From positions 1 to 64,000 of the forward strand of contig JBNKJP010000021.1 in assembly GCA_050291245.1 (NCBI GenBank): 64,000 nt of DNA. Reading direction: 5' to 3'. This DNA is from Thiodiazotropha sp050291245 (lineage in GTDB: Bacteria; Pseudomonadota; Gammaproteobacteria; Chromatiales; Chromatiaceae). Position numbers and translations under genes: made by a program. The notes beneath the pieces were generated by a model that worked only from the letters and a program-made list of their open reading frames with translations, did not search any database and was not told where the DNA came from. Below are positions 43,787 through 53,358 of this stretch, one piece after another (within the stretch, counting starts at the first letter, position 1; each line of letters starts with the position of its first letter).

Positions 43787-46618
43787 TTATTGGAATTCAT
43801 AAGCGCCGATGTCCACGCCATCTGAAATGTCTCGTAGTTTGAACGCGAAATCGTCGACCACGGAGTAGACCGATTCCATACTCCCTTTGTTGATAGCCGG
43901 ACTGCCGTTTTGTATCTGAAATTCATCCAAATCAGGATTTGCAAACAAGGGGTCTGAATTGACTGCCTGGGGGTCCGCTGAAGGTCCTTCGCCATCCCCA
44001 AAGTACAGGTTGTTACTCAACGTGGTCGCTTCGTTATGTATCGTATTGTTTCGGTGGTAGTTCTGACCGTCAGTCACAACAATGATATTATTGGCGTAAG
44101 AGGGGCCGCTATTCTGCTGCCATGCATCCTCAAACCATGTGGCATAGGAACCCCCGTTAGACGCATTGCAGTTGTAGAATGTGTTGTGATAGACGCGGAC
44201 ATTACTGGCATTGTTTGCCGCCCGCCGGTAACCTGCCTGATAGATGTTTTCGACGATGTTGTTATAGAGTCGGCTGCTATTTAATCCGTTATCGTTAAAT
44301 CCATGTTTGCCGGCGCCATCCAACAGGTTGTGATGAACGGAAACGTCACTGTATGAGGCGCCGCCGTGCCATTGTATCGAATTACCTCCGTCTACATTCT
44401 TGACAATGTTGTATGCGATCTCCAGCGTGTTGCACTGATAATCAAAATACATGCCATGGTTCAGGAAGGTCGGCCCACCACCACTCGTGATGCCTTGTAT
44501 GTCGTGGACGTAGTTTCCGAATATATAGGAATCGCGATATCCGCCTCCAATACCGGAAGCTCGTTGATCAACTGAAGTGCCGACGCGTGCCGTTACTTCA
44601 TTGTTGATGATGCGCCATCCAAGACCCGATGCGCTGGCGTAGATCGGTCCGTCACCACCGTCACCAAAGCTTTTTGTGCTGTCATCGTTGATTTGCAGGT
44701 TGGCGATCACGACATAGTTCGCCATCTCTGTGAAACCACTCCCGGGTCCTACGATTCCGCCATTTGCGGTGCCGTTGGAATATTGGACGTCAATATTAAC
44801 CGTCTCGCCGGGGTAGCCCAGGATGGTCAGGTAGCCATTTCCGGCTACACCGTTCGGTAAGCTGCCATCCTTGCTGGAGTCAATTCGGAGAAATTTGTTG
44901 TCTGCCCCGGTATCCTGCCAGGTTCCCTGTCTCAGTATGATCGTGTCTCCAGCATCCCAGGAGGTCCATGCGGGATTGCTTTTGGTAGGGTTTTGAACCA
45001 TTCGATATGGGTTTTCAAACGAGCCGTCGCCCAGTGTGTCACTGCCTGTCTTGGAAACATAGATCATGTCGCCCGGTTGAATGGTGAAGCTATGGTCAGT
45101 ATTGGATTCCAAGCTGTCGACCACAATTTTTATGGGTAAGGCGATTCCGGGTGACGGGTTGTCCAGAGCGCCGACCTGAACGCTGATCATTTGTATTGGC
45201 TTGTTTGAACCCAGGAATTGCGCTTTAGCGGTCCCGAAAAACTTATAGTCCGCAACTTCAACATTATTAATCAAAACATGTGTTGAGGTGCCTAAGTCCT
45301 GAGGATTGCCGAAGTTGAGTCCAAACAGGGATAAATAGGCACCGTTGTTGTTTTCGCCACCCAGGTTGGGGCCTGAAACGATATCCGTGAACAGGATATT
45401 CGGTTGAGATGCCGATTGTTGAGCATGGACGGCTATATTCACGTCGCCGGTGCCAACGCCCCCCTGGCCATCTTCGATGGTGTAATTGAAACTATCATTG
45501 CCTGTGTATCCGGTGGTCGGCGTATAGGTGTATGTCGTGTCGCCATTATCAACCAACATACCATGTCCAGGTTGAGTAACCTGCGTAATGGTTAAGTCAT
45601 CTCCATCCGCATCGGTGTCATTTACGGTCAGGTTGACAATCGCAAGGCTTTGGTCCATTTCAACGGTATAGCTGTCAGTTACCGCGACCGGGTTATCGTT
45701 TACCGCGCTAATCGTGATATCAACAATCGCTTCCGCTGAACTCGCCGTGGCGGAGCTGGCTGTGTATGAGAAGCTGTCACTGCCGTACACATCGGCGTCA
45801 GGGGTATAGAGGAATGCGCCCGAGGAACTGTTGTTAAGGTCAATGGTGCCGTGGGTCGGCTGAGTGACAATTTCAAAGGTGAGATTACTGTTGTTTGGGT
45901 CGCTTGCGCTCAGGTTGCCTGTTACGGGGGTGTCTTCTTCAGTTGAGATTTGTAAATCCTGCGCGACAGGCGCGGCGGAAAGTTCCGTGACCGTAATGTC
46001 TACAACGCCGTTGGCGATTCCTCCTTGGCTGTCATCGACACGGTATGTGAAACTGTCCTCTCCGAGATATCCTTGTGATGGTGTGTATTCGTAGCGTCCG
46101 TTACCGAGATCCTCAAGGGTGCCGTGAGACGGTTGGGTGACACGGGTAATGGTTAAAGCATCACCGTCGACATCCGTGTCGTTTGCAGTCAGATCCCGAA
46201 TCTCGATACTCTGATTTGCACTTACCTCGAAACTGTCGAGTGTACATTCTGGAGCGTCGTTTACAGGGTTGATCGTTATGGATACGCGGGCAACCGACGA
46301 TTGCTCATTGCCGCTACTTACCCGGTACTCGAAGTGGTCGCTTCCGTTCGCGTTACTCGCAGGCGTGTAGACAAATGATCCCGTCTCAGCGCTGTTCAAC
46401 GCCACACTGCCTTTGCTGGGTGTCGATGTAATATGATATGTGAGAACGCTGCCGCTCGGACCCGAGGCGGACAGATTGCCGGTTGCGGGATTGTCTTCGT
46501 CGGTGGATAGGGCGATGTCATCCGCCGTGAGTGTGTCTGATGAACCGGTGCTCGCTTCGCCACAGCCAAGTAGAATACTCAGTACAATGACGATACAGAG
46601 GCGATATAACCCCTTCAT
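43787..46618 (-). CDS. Cadherin-like-repeat/beta-helix lipoprotein
   Basis: About 943 residues from the ATG at 46618, where a lipoprotein signal starts (ILLGC, Cys near 18); the frame extends 7 codons upstream. Four tandem Ig/cadherin-like repeats (about 25-405) share the pattern ATGNLSASDP, GTIDLN, GSDSFSYTA, VDITISAVND. A TIG-like segment follows (to about 500), then a right-handed beta-helix with DMIYVSKTGSDTLGDGSFENPYRM at its head and many N-rich turns (YNNIVENIY, YANNII). It resembles polysaccharide lyase- or adhesin-type surface proteins. Enzyme activity cannot be told from this. Confidence 0.87.
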   Translation of the reverse strand: MKGLYRLCIVIVLSILLGCGEASTGSSDTLTADDIALSTDEDNPATGNLSASGPSGSVLTYHITSTPSKGSVALNSAETGSFVYTPASNANGSDHFEYRVSSGNEQSSVARVSITINPVNDAPECTLDSFEVSANQSIEIRDLTANDTDVDGDALTITRVTQPSHGTLEDLGNGRYEYTPSQGYLGEDSFTYRVDDSQGGIANGVVDITVTELSAAPVAQDLQISTEEDTPVTGNLSASDPNNSNLTFEIVTQPTHGTIDLNNSSSGAFLYTPDADVYGSDSFSYTASSATASSAEAIVDITISAVNDNPVAVTDSYTVEMDQSLAIVNLTVNDTDADGDDLTITQVTQPGHGMLVDNGDTTYTYTPTTGYTGNDSFNYTIEDGQGGVGTGDVNIAVHAQQSASQPNILFTDIVSGPNLGGENNNGAYLSLFGLNFGNPQDLGTSTHVLINNVEVADYKFFGTAKAQFLGSNKPIQMISVQVGALDNPSPGIALPIKIVVDSLESNTDHSFTIQPGDMIYVSKTGSDTLGDGSFENPYRMVQNPTKSNPAWTSWDAGDTIILRQGTWQDTGADNKFLRIDSSKDGSLPNGVAGNGYLTILGYPGETVNIDVQYSNGTANGGIVGPGSGFTEMANYVVIANLQINDDSTKSFGDGGDGPIYASASGLGWRIINNEVTARVGTSVDQRASGIGGGYRDSYIFGNYVHDIQGITSGGGPTFLNHGMYFDYQCNTLEIAYNIVKNVDGGNSIQWHGGASYSDVSVHHNLLDGAGKHGFNDNGLNSSRLYNNIVENIYQAGYRRAANNASNVRVYHNTFYNCNASNGGSYATWFEDAWQQNSGPSYANNIIVVTDGQNYHRNNTIHNEATTLSNNLYFGDGEGPSADPQAVNSDPLFANPDLDEFQIQNGSPAINKGSMESVYSVVDDFAFKLRDISDGVDIGAYEFQ

Positions 46619-46947
46619 GGACACTTCGGATTGACGCATATCCCTACCCTCATCCTTTCAATACTGATTCAATGCAATCATGCGTTATACGAAAAATGTT
46701 GGTATTTCTTCAGAATATCAACATGATATTGATATGTATAAGAGGTGGTTCTATAAATAGGTTGATCCAATTCAAACTATTGAACATTGTCGAATGTCTA
46801 GCACGATAGATTCGCCGCTATTGGACGAAATTGCATTTTTTTGCTTTGGCATGATTGATGGATTCCATTGCCTGGGAGAAGGGCGGCGAGCAGCTGATGG
46901 GTGTTTCAGAGAGGAAGGCTGTGGTCTGGTGGTTCGGAGATACCCGC
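46619..46947. other. Gap before the response-regulator gene
   Basis: About 330 bases, AT-rich near 46680-46790. Probably holds the promoter of the beta-helix gene on the minus strand. Short frames at 46794-47118 run into the antisense of the regulator and are not genes. Confidence 0.4.
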
Positions 46948-47850
46948 TTAGTGAAAGGGTACCCCAAGCAGAGTCTGAATCGCCACGGAGGTGGCGGCGG
47001 CCCGGTTGTCGACATGGATCTTCGGGTAGATCTGCTCAAGGTGCTTGTTTACGGTTCGCGGGCTGAGGGAGAGAATCTCGCCGATCTCTTTGTTGGTTTT
47101 ACCGTGGGCGACCCATAGCAGCACTTCGGCCTCGCGCTTGGTGATGGGCAACATGGCTTCAAGCTTCTCGGTGTCCATCAAGCGCTCCTGGGCAACGATG
47201 CGGATCAGGTGCTCCTCCTGGCTTAACTGTTTGAAATAGCTCAGGGTCAGGGGGTTCTGCCGGGTATGGATCACCCGTTCATCACCGGTTCTCTGGTCGA
47301 GCCATTCCCGGATCTGGGATTGCAGATCGGGATCGAAAGCCTTGGGGTCGATGCCCTGGTGTTTCAGCAGGTCCTGGGTCTCAGGGGTCGCCCACAACAG
47401 CTGACCCGATGGGTTGACTGCCATCACATACTGGCGCGCCTCATCCAGGGCAATACGCGCATTGTTGATCAGGTTGGCGTTGTTGAGATGCAGGTTGATG
47501 CGTGCGAGCAGTTCCTCCGGCTTGATCGGCTTGGCGATGTAGTCGGTGCCACCATGCTCGAAGGCCTTGACGATGTGCTCCACCTCGGTCAGACCGGTCA
47601 TGAAGATGATCGGGGTCAGGGGCAGGGACTGGCGCATCCGCTGACAGCATTCGAAGCCGTCCATCACCGGCATCATCGCGTCCATCAGCACCACATGGGG
47701 TTTGATCTGCGCGACGATGTCCAGAGCTTGCTGTCCGTTGAGTGAGACGAGCACGGTGAAACCCGCCTGGTTGAGGGCGGTATTGATCATGCCCAGGGAG
47801 TCGGGCGAATCGTCGACGACGAGGACGATGGGGTTGTTGTTATCCAGCAT
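46948..47850 (-). CDS. Response regulator with LuxR-type DNA-binding domain
   Basis: 300 residues. Receiver domain 1-125 with the phospho-acceptor Asp in VVLMDAMMPVMDGFE, the Thr in FMTGL and the Lys of IAKPIKPEE. A linker of about 100 residues with a PAS-like stretch (VMAVNPSGQLLWATPETQDLL) follows, then a LuxR-type HTH (LPITKREAEVLLWVAHGKTNKEIGEILSLSPRTVNKHLEQI, about 230-270). The start overlaps by 11 bases the end of the large kinase gene upstream, so both are co-translated; the pair should form a two-component system. Confidence 0.92.
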   Translation of the reverse strand: MLDNNNPIVLVVDDSPDSLGMINTALNQAGFTVLVSLNGQQALDIVAQIKPHVVLMDAMMPVMDGFECCQRMRQSLPLTPIIFMTGLTEVEHIVKAFEHGGTDYIAKPIKPEELLARINLHLNNANLINNARIALDEARQYVMAVNPSGQLLWATPETQDLLKHQGIDPKAFDPDLQSQIREWLDQRTGDERVIHTRQNPLTLSYFKQLSQEEHLIRIVAQERLMDTEKLEAMLPITKREAEVLLWVAHGKTNKEIGEILSLSPRTVNKHLEQIYPKIHVDNRAAATSVAIQTLLGVPFH

Positions 47851-50800
47851 CTTGTGGGGTCAGGCCTTTTACGGTTTGGATGAGTCCCTCGAAATCGCAC
47901 TGTTCCGCTCTCGATTTGAGATGGGAAAGCAGTCTCGGATCGATTTTGCTGTGCTCCAGGCTTTCCAGAGACTGCATCACGCCGCTGAGATAGCCAATTT
48001 TCGCCAGGGAGACGAGTTTGTCCAGGGCGGCACTATCCGGAAGCTCAACCCGCTCAGCGCCGGGAGTGACTGGGGGTGACGGGGGTTCCGGTGGCTTTAG
48101 CGTATCATGGGTCCAATTCAACCCAAGCGTTACACCGATCTTCTCAAGCAGAGATTCCAGGCGGATCGGTTTGATCAGGTAGCCATTATGAAGACTGAGA
48201 TTGAGCTCCTCCCGATGGTTCTCGATGGCATTACCCGAGATCATGATGATCGGTGCTGCGACGCTCCGGTCACGCAGTTGTGCGGCCAGTTCCCAACCGT
48301 CGGTGACCGGCATGGAGACATCCAGCAGATACAGGTCAAACCGGGTCTCGTTGCTCATCTGCAGGGCGAACTCGGCGTTGTGGGCTTCGAGTACATCGAA
48401 GCCGAGGGGGGTGAGAAAGTCGTTGATTAGCGCCCTGTGCATCGGCTCATCGTCCACCACCAGCAGCTTCAGGCGCGGACCGGCGTAGCCGGTAATACGC
48501 TCCGGGCTCGGCAGGGGAGGCTGTGGCGTGCGCACGATCGGCAGCATGACCGTGAAGGTGAAGCTGCTGCCCTGACCTAATTCACTCTGCAGGGCGATGT
48601 CGCCGCCCATCAGGTTGCTCAGCAAGCGGCTGATGGTCAACCCAAGACCGGTGCCGCTGATCAGTTGGGTCTCCTTGTCGCGAATCCGCTCGAAGGGACT
48701 GTAGATGCGGTCCTGGTGCTCCGGATCGATGCCCACGCCCGTGTCGCTGATCACGAACTTGGCCACCTCGTTGCGGTAGCTCACCTCCAGTGAGACCCGG
48801 CCTTCCTGGGTGAATTTCACCGCATTGGAGAGCAGGTTCATGAGAATCTGGCGCAGGCGTTTTTCATCCGCCAGAACCGAGTCAGGCAATTCACTGCGGC
48901 GGGTATAGCGGAACTCCAGATTCTTCGCCCGGGCCTGGATCGAGAACATTTCCACCAGTTGATCGATCAGAGCGCGGGGCGAGATCGGAGTGCGGTGCAG
49001 GTCGATACGCCGCGCCTCGATCTTGGAGATCTCCAGCAAACCCTCGATGACATCCGCCAGGTGTTCTCCGCTGCGCAGGATCACCGAGGCGGCTCGTTGC
49101 CCGGATTTGGGCAGCTCAGCATCGTTTTTCAGTAACTGGGCATAGCCGAGGATGGTGTTAAGGGGGGTGCGCAGTTCATGACTGACACCCGAGAGATAGC
49201 GGCTCTTGGCGGTGTTGGCGTTCACCGCGGCCTCCTTGGCCTCCTGGAGTTTCTGATAGGTGCGTTCGTGGGCGGCCATCTCCCGGCTGAGCTGCTCGGT
49301 GCGGTTCTGCGACTCCTCCAACGCCTTGCGCCGGCTGTCCTGGGCCAGTACATAGAGCCAGATCAACACCCCGGTGACGATCATCAGCAGGAAGAAGGTC
49401 TTCCACAGGGCGGCATCGATCAGAGCCTGAGTCTGGGGTGTGTCCACATCACCGGATACCGATACCAGGGCGAACAGGCCTGCGATCAAAAGTGCGGTCA
49501 GGAATAGGATCGTCAGGAAATGGCTGACCATGCCGTGCATCCGTTGTACCAGTGAGCGGGGTAACAACAGGCTCAGGGCATGTTGGGTCTGAACCTGAAG
49601 ATGGGCCTCGGGGCGGCAGCGGTCGTTACAGCTCGAATCCAGGGAGCAGCACAACGAGCAGATGCTGTTGTGATAGGCCGGGCAGTGGGTCATGTCCTCC
49701 GCTTCGAAACGGTTCTCGCAGATGATGCAACGCGACTCCTGAGCTTCGGTATCAGGTGTCTGTTCGCGTGCCAGGTAGTAGCGGCCACCGCTGAGCCAGG
49801 CAATCAACGGGGCGGTGAGAAACGGGGTAAACAGGGCGACGAAAGGGGACAGGGCCTTGAAAGTGTCACCGTACAGGCCCAGCTGTCCGGTGATGCCGAG
49901 CACTGAGGCGATCAACATCGAACCCACGCCCACCGGATTGATGTCGTAGAGATGGCCGCGCTTGAATTCGATCTGCCGGGGGCGCAGGTTCAGCCAGCGG
50001 TTAAGGGTCAGGTCTGCGACCAGGGCGCCGATCCAGGCCAGCACCAGGGGGGAGTAGGTGATGAGGATGCTCTCGAAAGCATGATACAGACCCAGCTCCA
50101 TCAGCAGTAGGGCGATGATTACGTTGAAAAACAGCCACACCACCCGCCCCGGGTGGCTGTGGGTCAGGCGGGAGAAAAAATTGGACCAGGCCAGGGAACC
50201 GGCATAGGCATTGGTTACGTTGATCTTGAGCTGGGAGATGATGACAAAGGTGCCAACCAGGGCCAGGGCGAGATCCGGGTTATGGGTGATGTAGCTGTAG
50301 GCGACCAGATACATGTGGGCCGGGTCGTCGGCCAGGTCTGCGCTCACGCCCTGTCCCAGCGCCATTACCGCGAGGAAGGAACCGGCCAGCAGCTTGATGA
50401 CTCCAAACAGGGTCCAGCCGGGTCCTGAGAGAATCAGCGCGGTCCACCACTTGGCGTCCTGTTCCTTTTGCCTGGGGAGGAAGCGCAGGTAGTCCACCTG
50501 TTCCCCGTTCTGCGCCATCAGGGGGAAAATCACCGCGGCGGCGGCGCCGAACAACAGCAGGCTGAATCCGGAGTCGCCGGTTGTCTGAAAGCCGCGAAAA
50601 CCGGTCCACTCCGATAGGGTTTCACCGTGGTGGATGAAGATGATCAACAGCGGAGCGATCTGCAGGATGATCCAGATCGGTTGGGTCCAGAGCTGAAAGT
50701 GGCTAATCCGGCTGATGCCGTGGATCACCACTGGGATCACCACCAGGGCGCTGATTACATAGGCCCAGGGGAGGGGAATGTCGAACATCAGGTTCAACGC

Positions 50801-51217
50801 CATGGACATGATGGCCGCTTCCAGGGCGAAAAAGATAAAGGTGAATGAGGCATAGATCAGGGACGACAGGGTGGAGCCGATGTAACCGAACCCGGCGCCC
50901 CGGGTGAGCAGGTCAATGTCCAGGCCGGATTTGGCGGCGTGATAGCAGATCGGCAGGCCGAACAGGAAGATCAGCGCGCACACCACCAGGATCGCCCACA
51001 GGGAGTTGGTGAATCCGTACTGCAGGGTGATCGCTCCGCCGATCGCCTCCAGGGCGAGAAACGAGACGATGCCCAGGGCGGTGTTGGCAATGCGTACATC
51101 CGACCACTTGCGCGCCCTTCGCGCGGTGTATCGCAGGGCGAAATCCTCCAGTGTCTCGTTGGCGACCCATTGATTGTAGCGTCTGCGGGTCGGGATGATG
51201 CGGGGTTCGGCTGACAC
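47840..51217 (-). CDS. NCS1-transporter-like hybrid histidine kinase
   Basis: 1125 residues. Residues 15-470 have about 12 TM helices and follow the purine/cytosine permease (NCS1) pattern (WSDVRIANTALGIVSFLALEAIGGAITLQYGF, with DIDLLTRGAGFGYIGST). Next is a Cys-rich segment (about 494-535: CIICENRFEAEDMTHCPAYHNSICSLCCSLDSSC) able to bind zinc or a cluster. Two more TM helices (565-630) and a coiled coil lead to HisKA (SGVSHELRTPLNTILGYAQLL, His near 677), HATPase (DTGVGIDPE, GTGLGLTI) and a receiver (LLVVDDEPMH, Asp in YLLDVSMP, about 915-1030). A helical tail follows. Probably a transporter-type sensor of a nucleobase or similar ligand; it may or may not transport. Confidence 0.92.
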   Translation of the reverse strand: MSAEPRIIPTRRRYNQWVANETLEDFALRYTARRARKWSDVRIANTALGIVSFLALEAIGGAITLQYGFTNSLWAILVVCALIFLFGLPICYHAAKSGLDIDLLTRGAGFGYIGSTLSSLIYASFTFIFFALEAAIMSMALNLMFDIPLPWAYVISALVVIPVVIHGISRISHFQLWTQPIWIILQIAPLLIIFIHHGETLSEWTGFRGFQTTGDSGFSLLLFGAAAAVIFPLMAQNGEQVDYLRFLPRQKEQDAKWWTALILSGPGWTLFGVIKLLAGSFLAVMALGQGVSADLADDPAHMYLVAYSYITHNPDLALALVGTFVIISQLKINVTNAYAGSLAWSNFFSRLTHSHPGRVVWLFFNVIIALLLMELGLYHAFESILITYSPLVLAWIGALVADLTLNRWLNLRPRQIEFKRGHLYDINPVGVGSMLIASVLGITGQLGLYGDTFKALSPFVALFTPFLTAPLIAWLSGGRYYLAREQTPDTEAQESRCIICENRFEAEDMTHCPAYHNSICSLCCSLDSSCNDRCRPEAHLQVQTQHALSLLLPRSLVQRMHGMVSHFLTILFLTALLIAGLFALVSVSGDVDTPQTQALIDAALWKTFFLLMIVTGVLIWLYVLAQDSRRKALEESQNRTEQLSREMAAHERTYQKLQEAKEAAVNANTAKSRYLSGVSHELRTPLNTILGYAQLLKNDAELPKSGQRAASVILRSGEHLADVIEGLLEISKIEARRIDLHRTPISPRALIDQLVEMFSIQARAKNLEFRYTRRSELPDSVLADEKRLRQILMNLLSNAVKFTQEGRVSLEVSYRNEVAKFVISDTGVGIDPEHQDRIYSPFERIRDKETQLISGTGLGLTISRLLSNLMGGDIALQSELGQGSSFTFTVMLPIVRTPQPPLPSPERITGYAGPRLKLLVVDDEPMHRALINDFLTPLGFDVLEAHNAEFALQMSNETRFDLYLLDVSMPVTDGWELAAQLRDRSVAAPIIMISGNAIENHREELNLSLHNGYLIKPIRLESLLEKIGVTLGLNWTHDTLKPPEPPSPPVTPGAERVELPDSAALDKLVSLAKIGYLSGVMQSLESLEHSKIDPRLLSHLKSRAEQCDFEGLIQTVKGLTPQDAG

Positions 51218-51805
51218 CGGGACGGTTCTCCTGCGGGGCGGTTTGGAATTGAACGAATTTCACTATCATATCAGCTTAAACATGCAAGGGTGCTCCCGAT
51301 GCCTTGGACAGGGCTGATAGGCTGTATACAAGGAGTGATGCTGAATCTTTGTTCAATAGACGATATTCAATGAGGTAAATCAAAATATTCGTTGGATATT
51401 TTTCAGGTTCAGCGTAACAGAATGTCTATACTGGAAATGCGTGAGGCACTTTCACCTGGAAGCTGGGAAAGGCGGCGAGGTTCTCGGGGCCACATAGCAG
51501 ATCGGAACAGTCTCGAAAGGGCACGGTTGAGCATCAAGTTTGGTGATAGCGGGCCCGGTATCCAGCCGTAAGACCAGGATCAGATCTTATTTCCCTTCAT
51601 AGTAATGGACGAGCAAATACCTGCGTGAGCAGGGTTGTTTGCGGCACCGTATTGCCCTGAATCTGTACCGCAGGCAGTGGGGTATTGGTCGCTGATACCC
51701 GTTTCAATGCCGTGGGCCAGGGGGAGTGAACTCAAAGAGGGATGTGCAGCATCTTAGGGCAGGATTGGGTCTTGGATCCGTTAAAGATACTTTACCGGGG
51801 GCCTG
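51218..51805. other. Divergent promoter region, kinase and porin
   Basis: 588 bases between two divergent genes. A near palindrome, AATATTCGTTGGATATT (51384-51400), with a GATATTCAATG half-like copy 16 bases before it, could be an operator. No gene or RNA recognised. Confidence 0.4.
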
Positions 51806-53296
51806 ATGATGAACCAAATGACAGCTCGATCCGTACTTTCCAATAAACTGTGGGCTCTTGTTGGTGTGGTTGGGTTTGCGTGCATGTTGTATCGACCCAT
51901 GGAAGGATATGCCGATAACATTTCCGAACTACGCTACGCCATTGATCAGCTGGAACAAAAGCTGGAAACGATAGAGTCCGGTAAAACGCATGAGGATGAT
52001 TTCAAGGACTTTGAGTTCCAAGGATACTCCCGCGGTGGTTTTGGCTGGAACCGTGAGGGTGGTACGGGGAACCAGTTTCGTTGGAACTACGACGCCAGTG
52101 GTTTGGATGAGCATTATTGGCGTCTGGGTAATGAACCGCATGATTCCTACACCGCGTTAACATTCATCAAGAACATCGAAACTGAGGATGACTCCTTCGC
52201 AAAATTCGCGGCTACTCTGGTCGTCGCACCCAAAGGCGAGAGTAATTGGGAACCGACCAGTGTGGTTGTACGCCAACTTTATACCGAGATGGGAAATTTC
52301 GACTGGGCGCCGGGCGTAACCTTCTGGGCTGGGGAAAAATGGTATCGCCATCCAGGTGATCAGCACATAACGGACTGGCAATTCCTGGACATTTCTGGCT
52401 ATGGGGGTGGTGTGGGCGATATCCCCATGGGAGAGTCTTCCACCTTGAGTATTGCCGCTCTGGGATTCATCGATGAAAATGAGTATGAAACAATTTCGGG
52501 GGGGACGACCGAGGTTACCGACAACGGAAAACCGGCCAGCTATGTTGTGGACTTTCGGGTTGAACAGATCCCCTTCAGTATGGGTAATATGCTATGGCAG
52601 TTCGCCCCCACCTGGACAACCGGTGGAAAGTTTTCCGAGCCGGTACTGGCCGACGATGGCAGCCAAATTACCGAACTGGATTCGGAATCCGGCTGGATGA
52701 CCGCGATCTATGTGAACTTTGATGATTTTTTCGGGATCATGAAAGGCGGGTCCGGGCGAATCATCGGCCGATACGGGACCGGTTATGGTTCCACTCTGTT
52801 CAATAATCGCTATATGCAATCCAACCCGTTTACAACCTCTATCGACTGGAAGAACAGCAGCCGATGGAGCCTCATGCTGGATGGGTTAATGGAATTCAAT
52901 CCCAGATTCCAATTTATGCCGGTGCTCGCCTATCAGGCGTTCGACAATGGTCATAATCAAGACAACTCGATCATAAAGATTCTCTATGGTGGTCGCGCGA
53001 AATACAGCCTAAACAAGAATTTCGCCTTACAATTGGAGGCCGGTGGCATTTACCTGGACAGTGAACCCTCAAAGACGCCCAGCGGTCATTTGCGGGATAC
53101 TTTGTACAAGGTTACCTTTGCGCCCACCATTCAGCCAGAGCTAGGGTTCTGGGCGCGTCCCGAAATTCGATTCTATGCGACCTATGCTTGGTGGGGCGAT
53201 GCTGAGAGCAACGAATATCTCGACGATCCGGCAGGCATTGATTCGGACGACACCAGCGGTTTGAACTATGGTGTCCAGATGGAGATATGGTTTTAG
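51806..53296 (+). CDS. LamB/maltoporin-like carbohydrate porin
   Basis: 496 residues. A signal peptide ends near MEGYA, followed by a coiled-coil N-terminus (ISELRYAIDQLEQKLETIE) typical of LamB-type porins of this class. The barrel starts FEFQGYSRGGFGWN and has LamB landmarks (LGNEPHDSYTAL, FWAGEKWYRHPGDQHITDWQFLDISGYGGGV). The last strand ends VQMEIWF with the C-terminal Phe needed for BAM. It should pass oligosaccharides through the outer membrane. Two adjacent ATGs can start it, with CCGGGGGCC upstream. It is followed by a sugar-binding protein gene. Confidence 0.9.
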   Translation: MMNQMTARSVLSNKLWALVGVVGFACMLYRPMEGYADNISELRYAIDQLEQKLETIESGKTHEDDFKDFEFQGYSRGGFGWNREGGTGNQFRWNYDASGLDEHYWRLGNEPHDSYTALTFIKNIETEDDSFAKFAATLVVAPKGESNWEPTSVVVRQLYTEMGNFDWAPGVTFWAGEKWYRHPGDQHITDWQFLDISGYGGGVGDIPMGESSTLSIAALGFIDENEYETISGGTTEVTDNGKPASYVVDFRVEQIPFSMGNMLWQFAPTWTTGGKFSEPVLADDGSQITELDSESGWMTAIYVNFDDFFGIMKGGSGRIIGRYGTGYGSTLFNNRYMQSNPFTTSIDWKNSSRWSLMLDGLMEFNPRFQFMPVLAYQAFDNGHNQDNSIIKILYGGRAKYSLNKNFALQLEAGGIYLDSEPSKTPSGHLRDTLYKVTFAPTIQPELGFWARPEIRFYATYAWWGDAESNEYLDDPAGIDSDDTSGLNYGVQMEIWF

Positions 53297-53358
53297 CCTA
53301 GCTTTCATCGATGACTCAAGTCAGTCAGTTAGTTATTAACTATGTGCGGAGTTGAATC

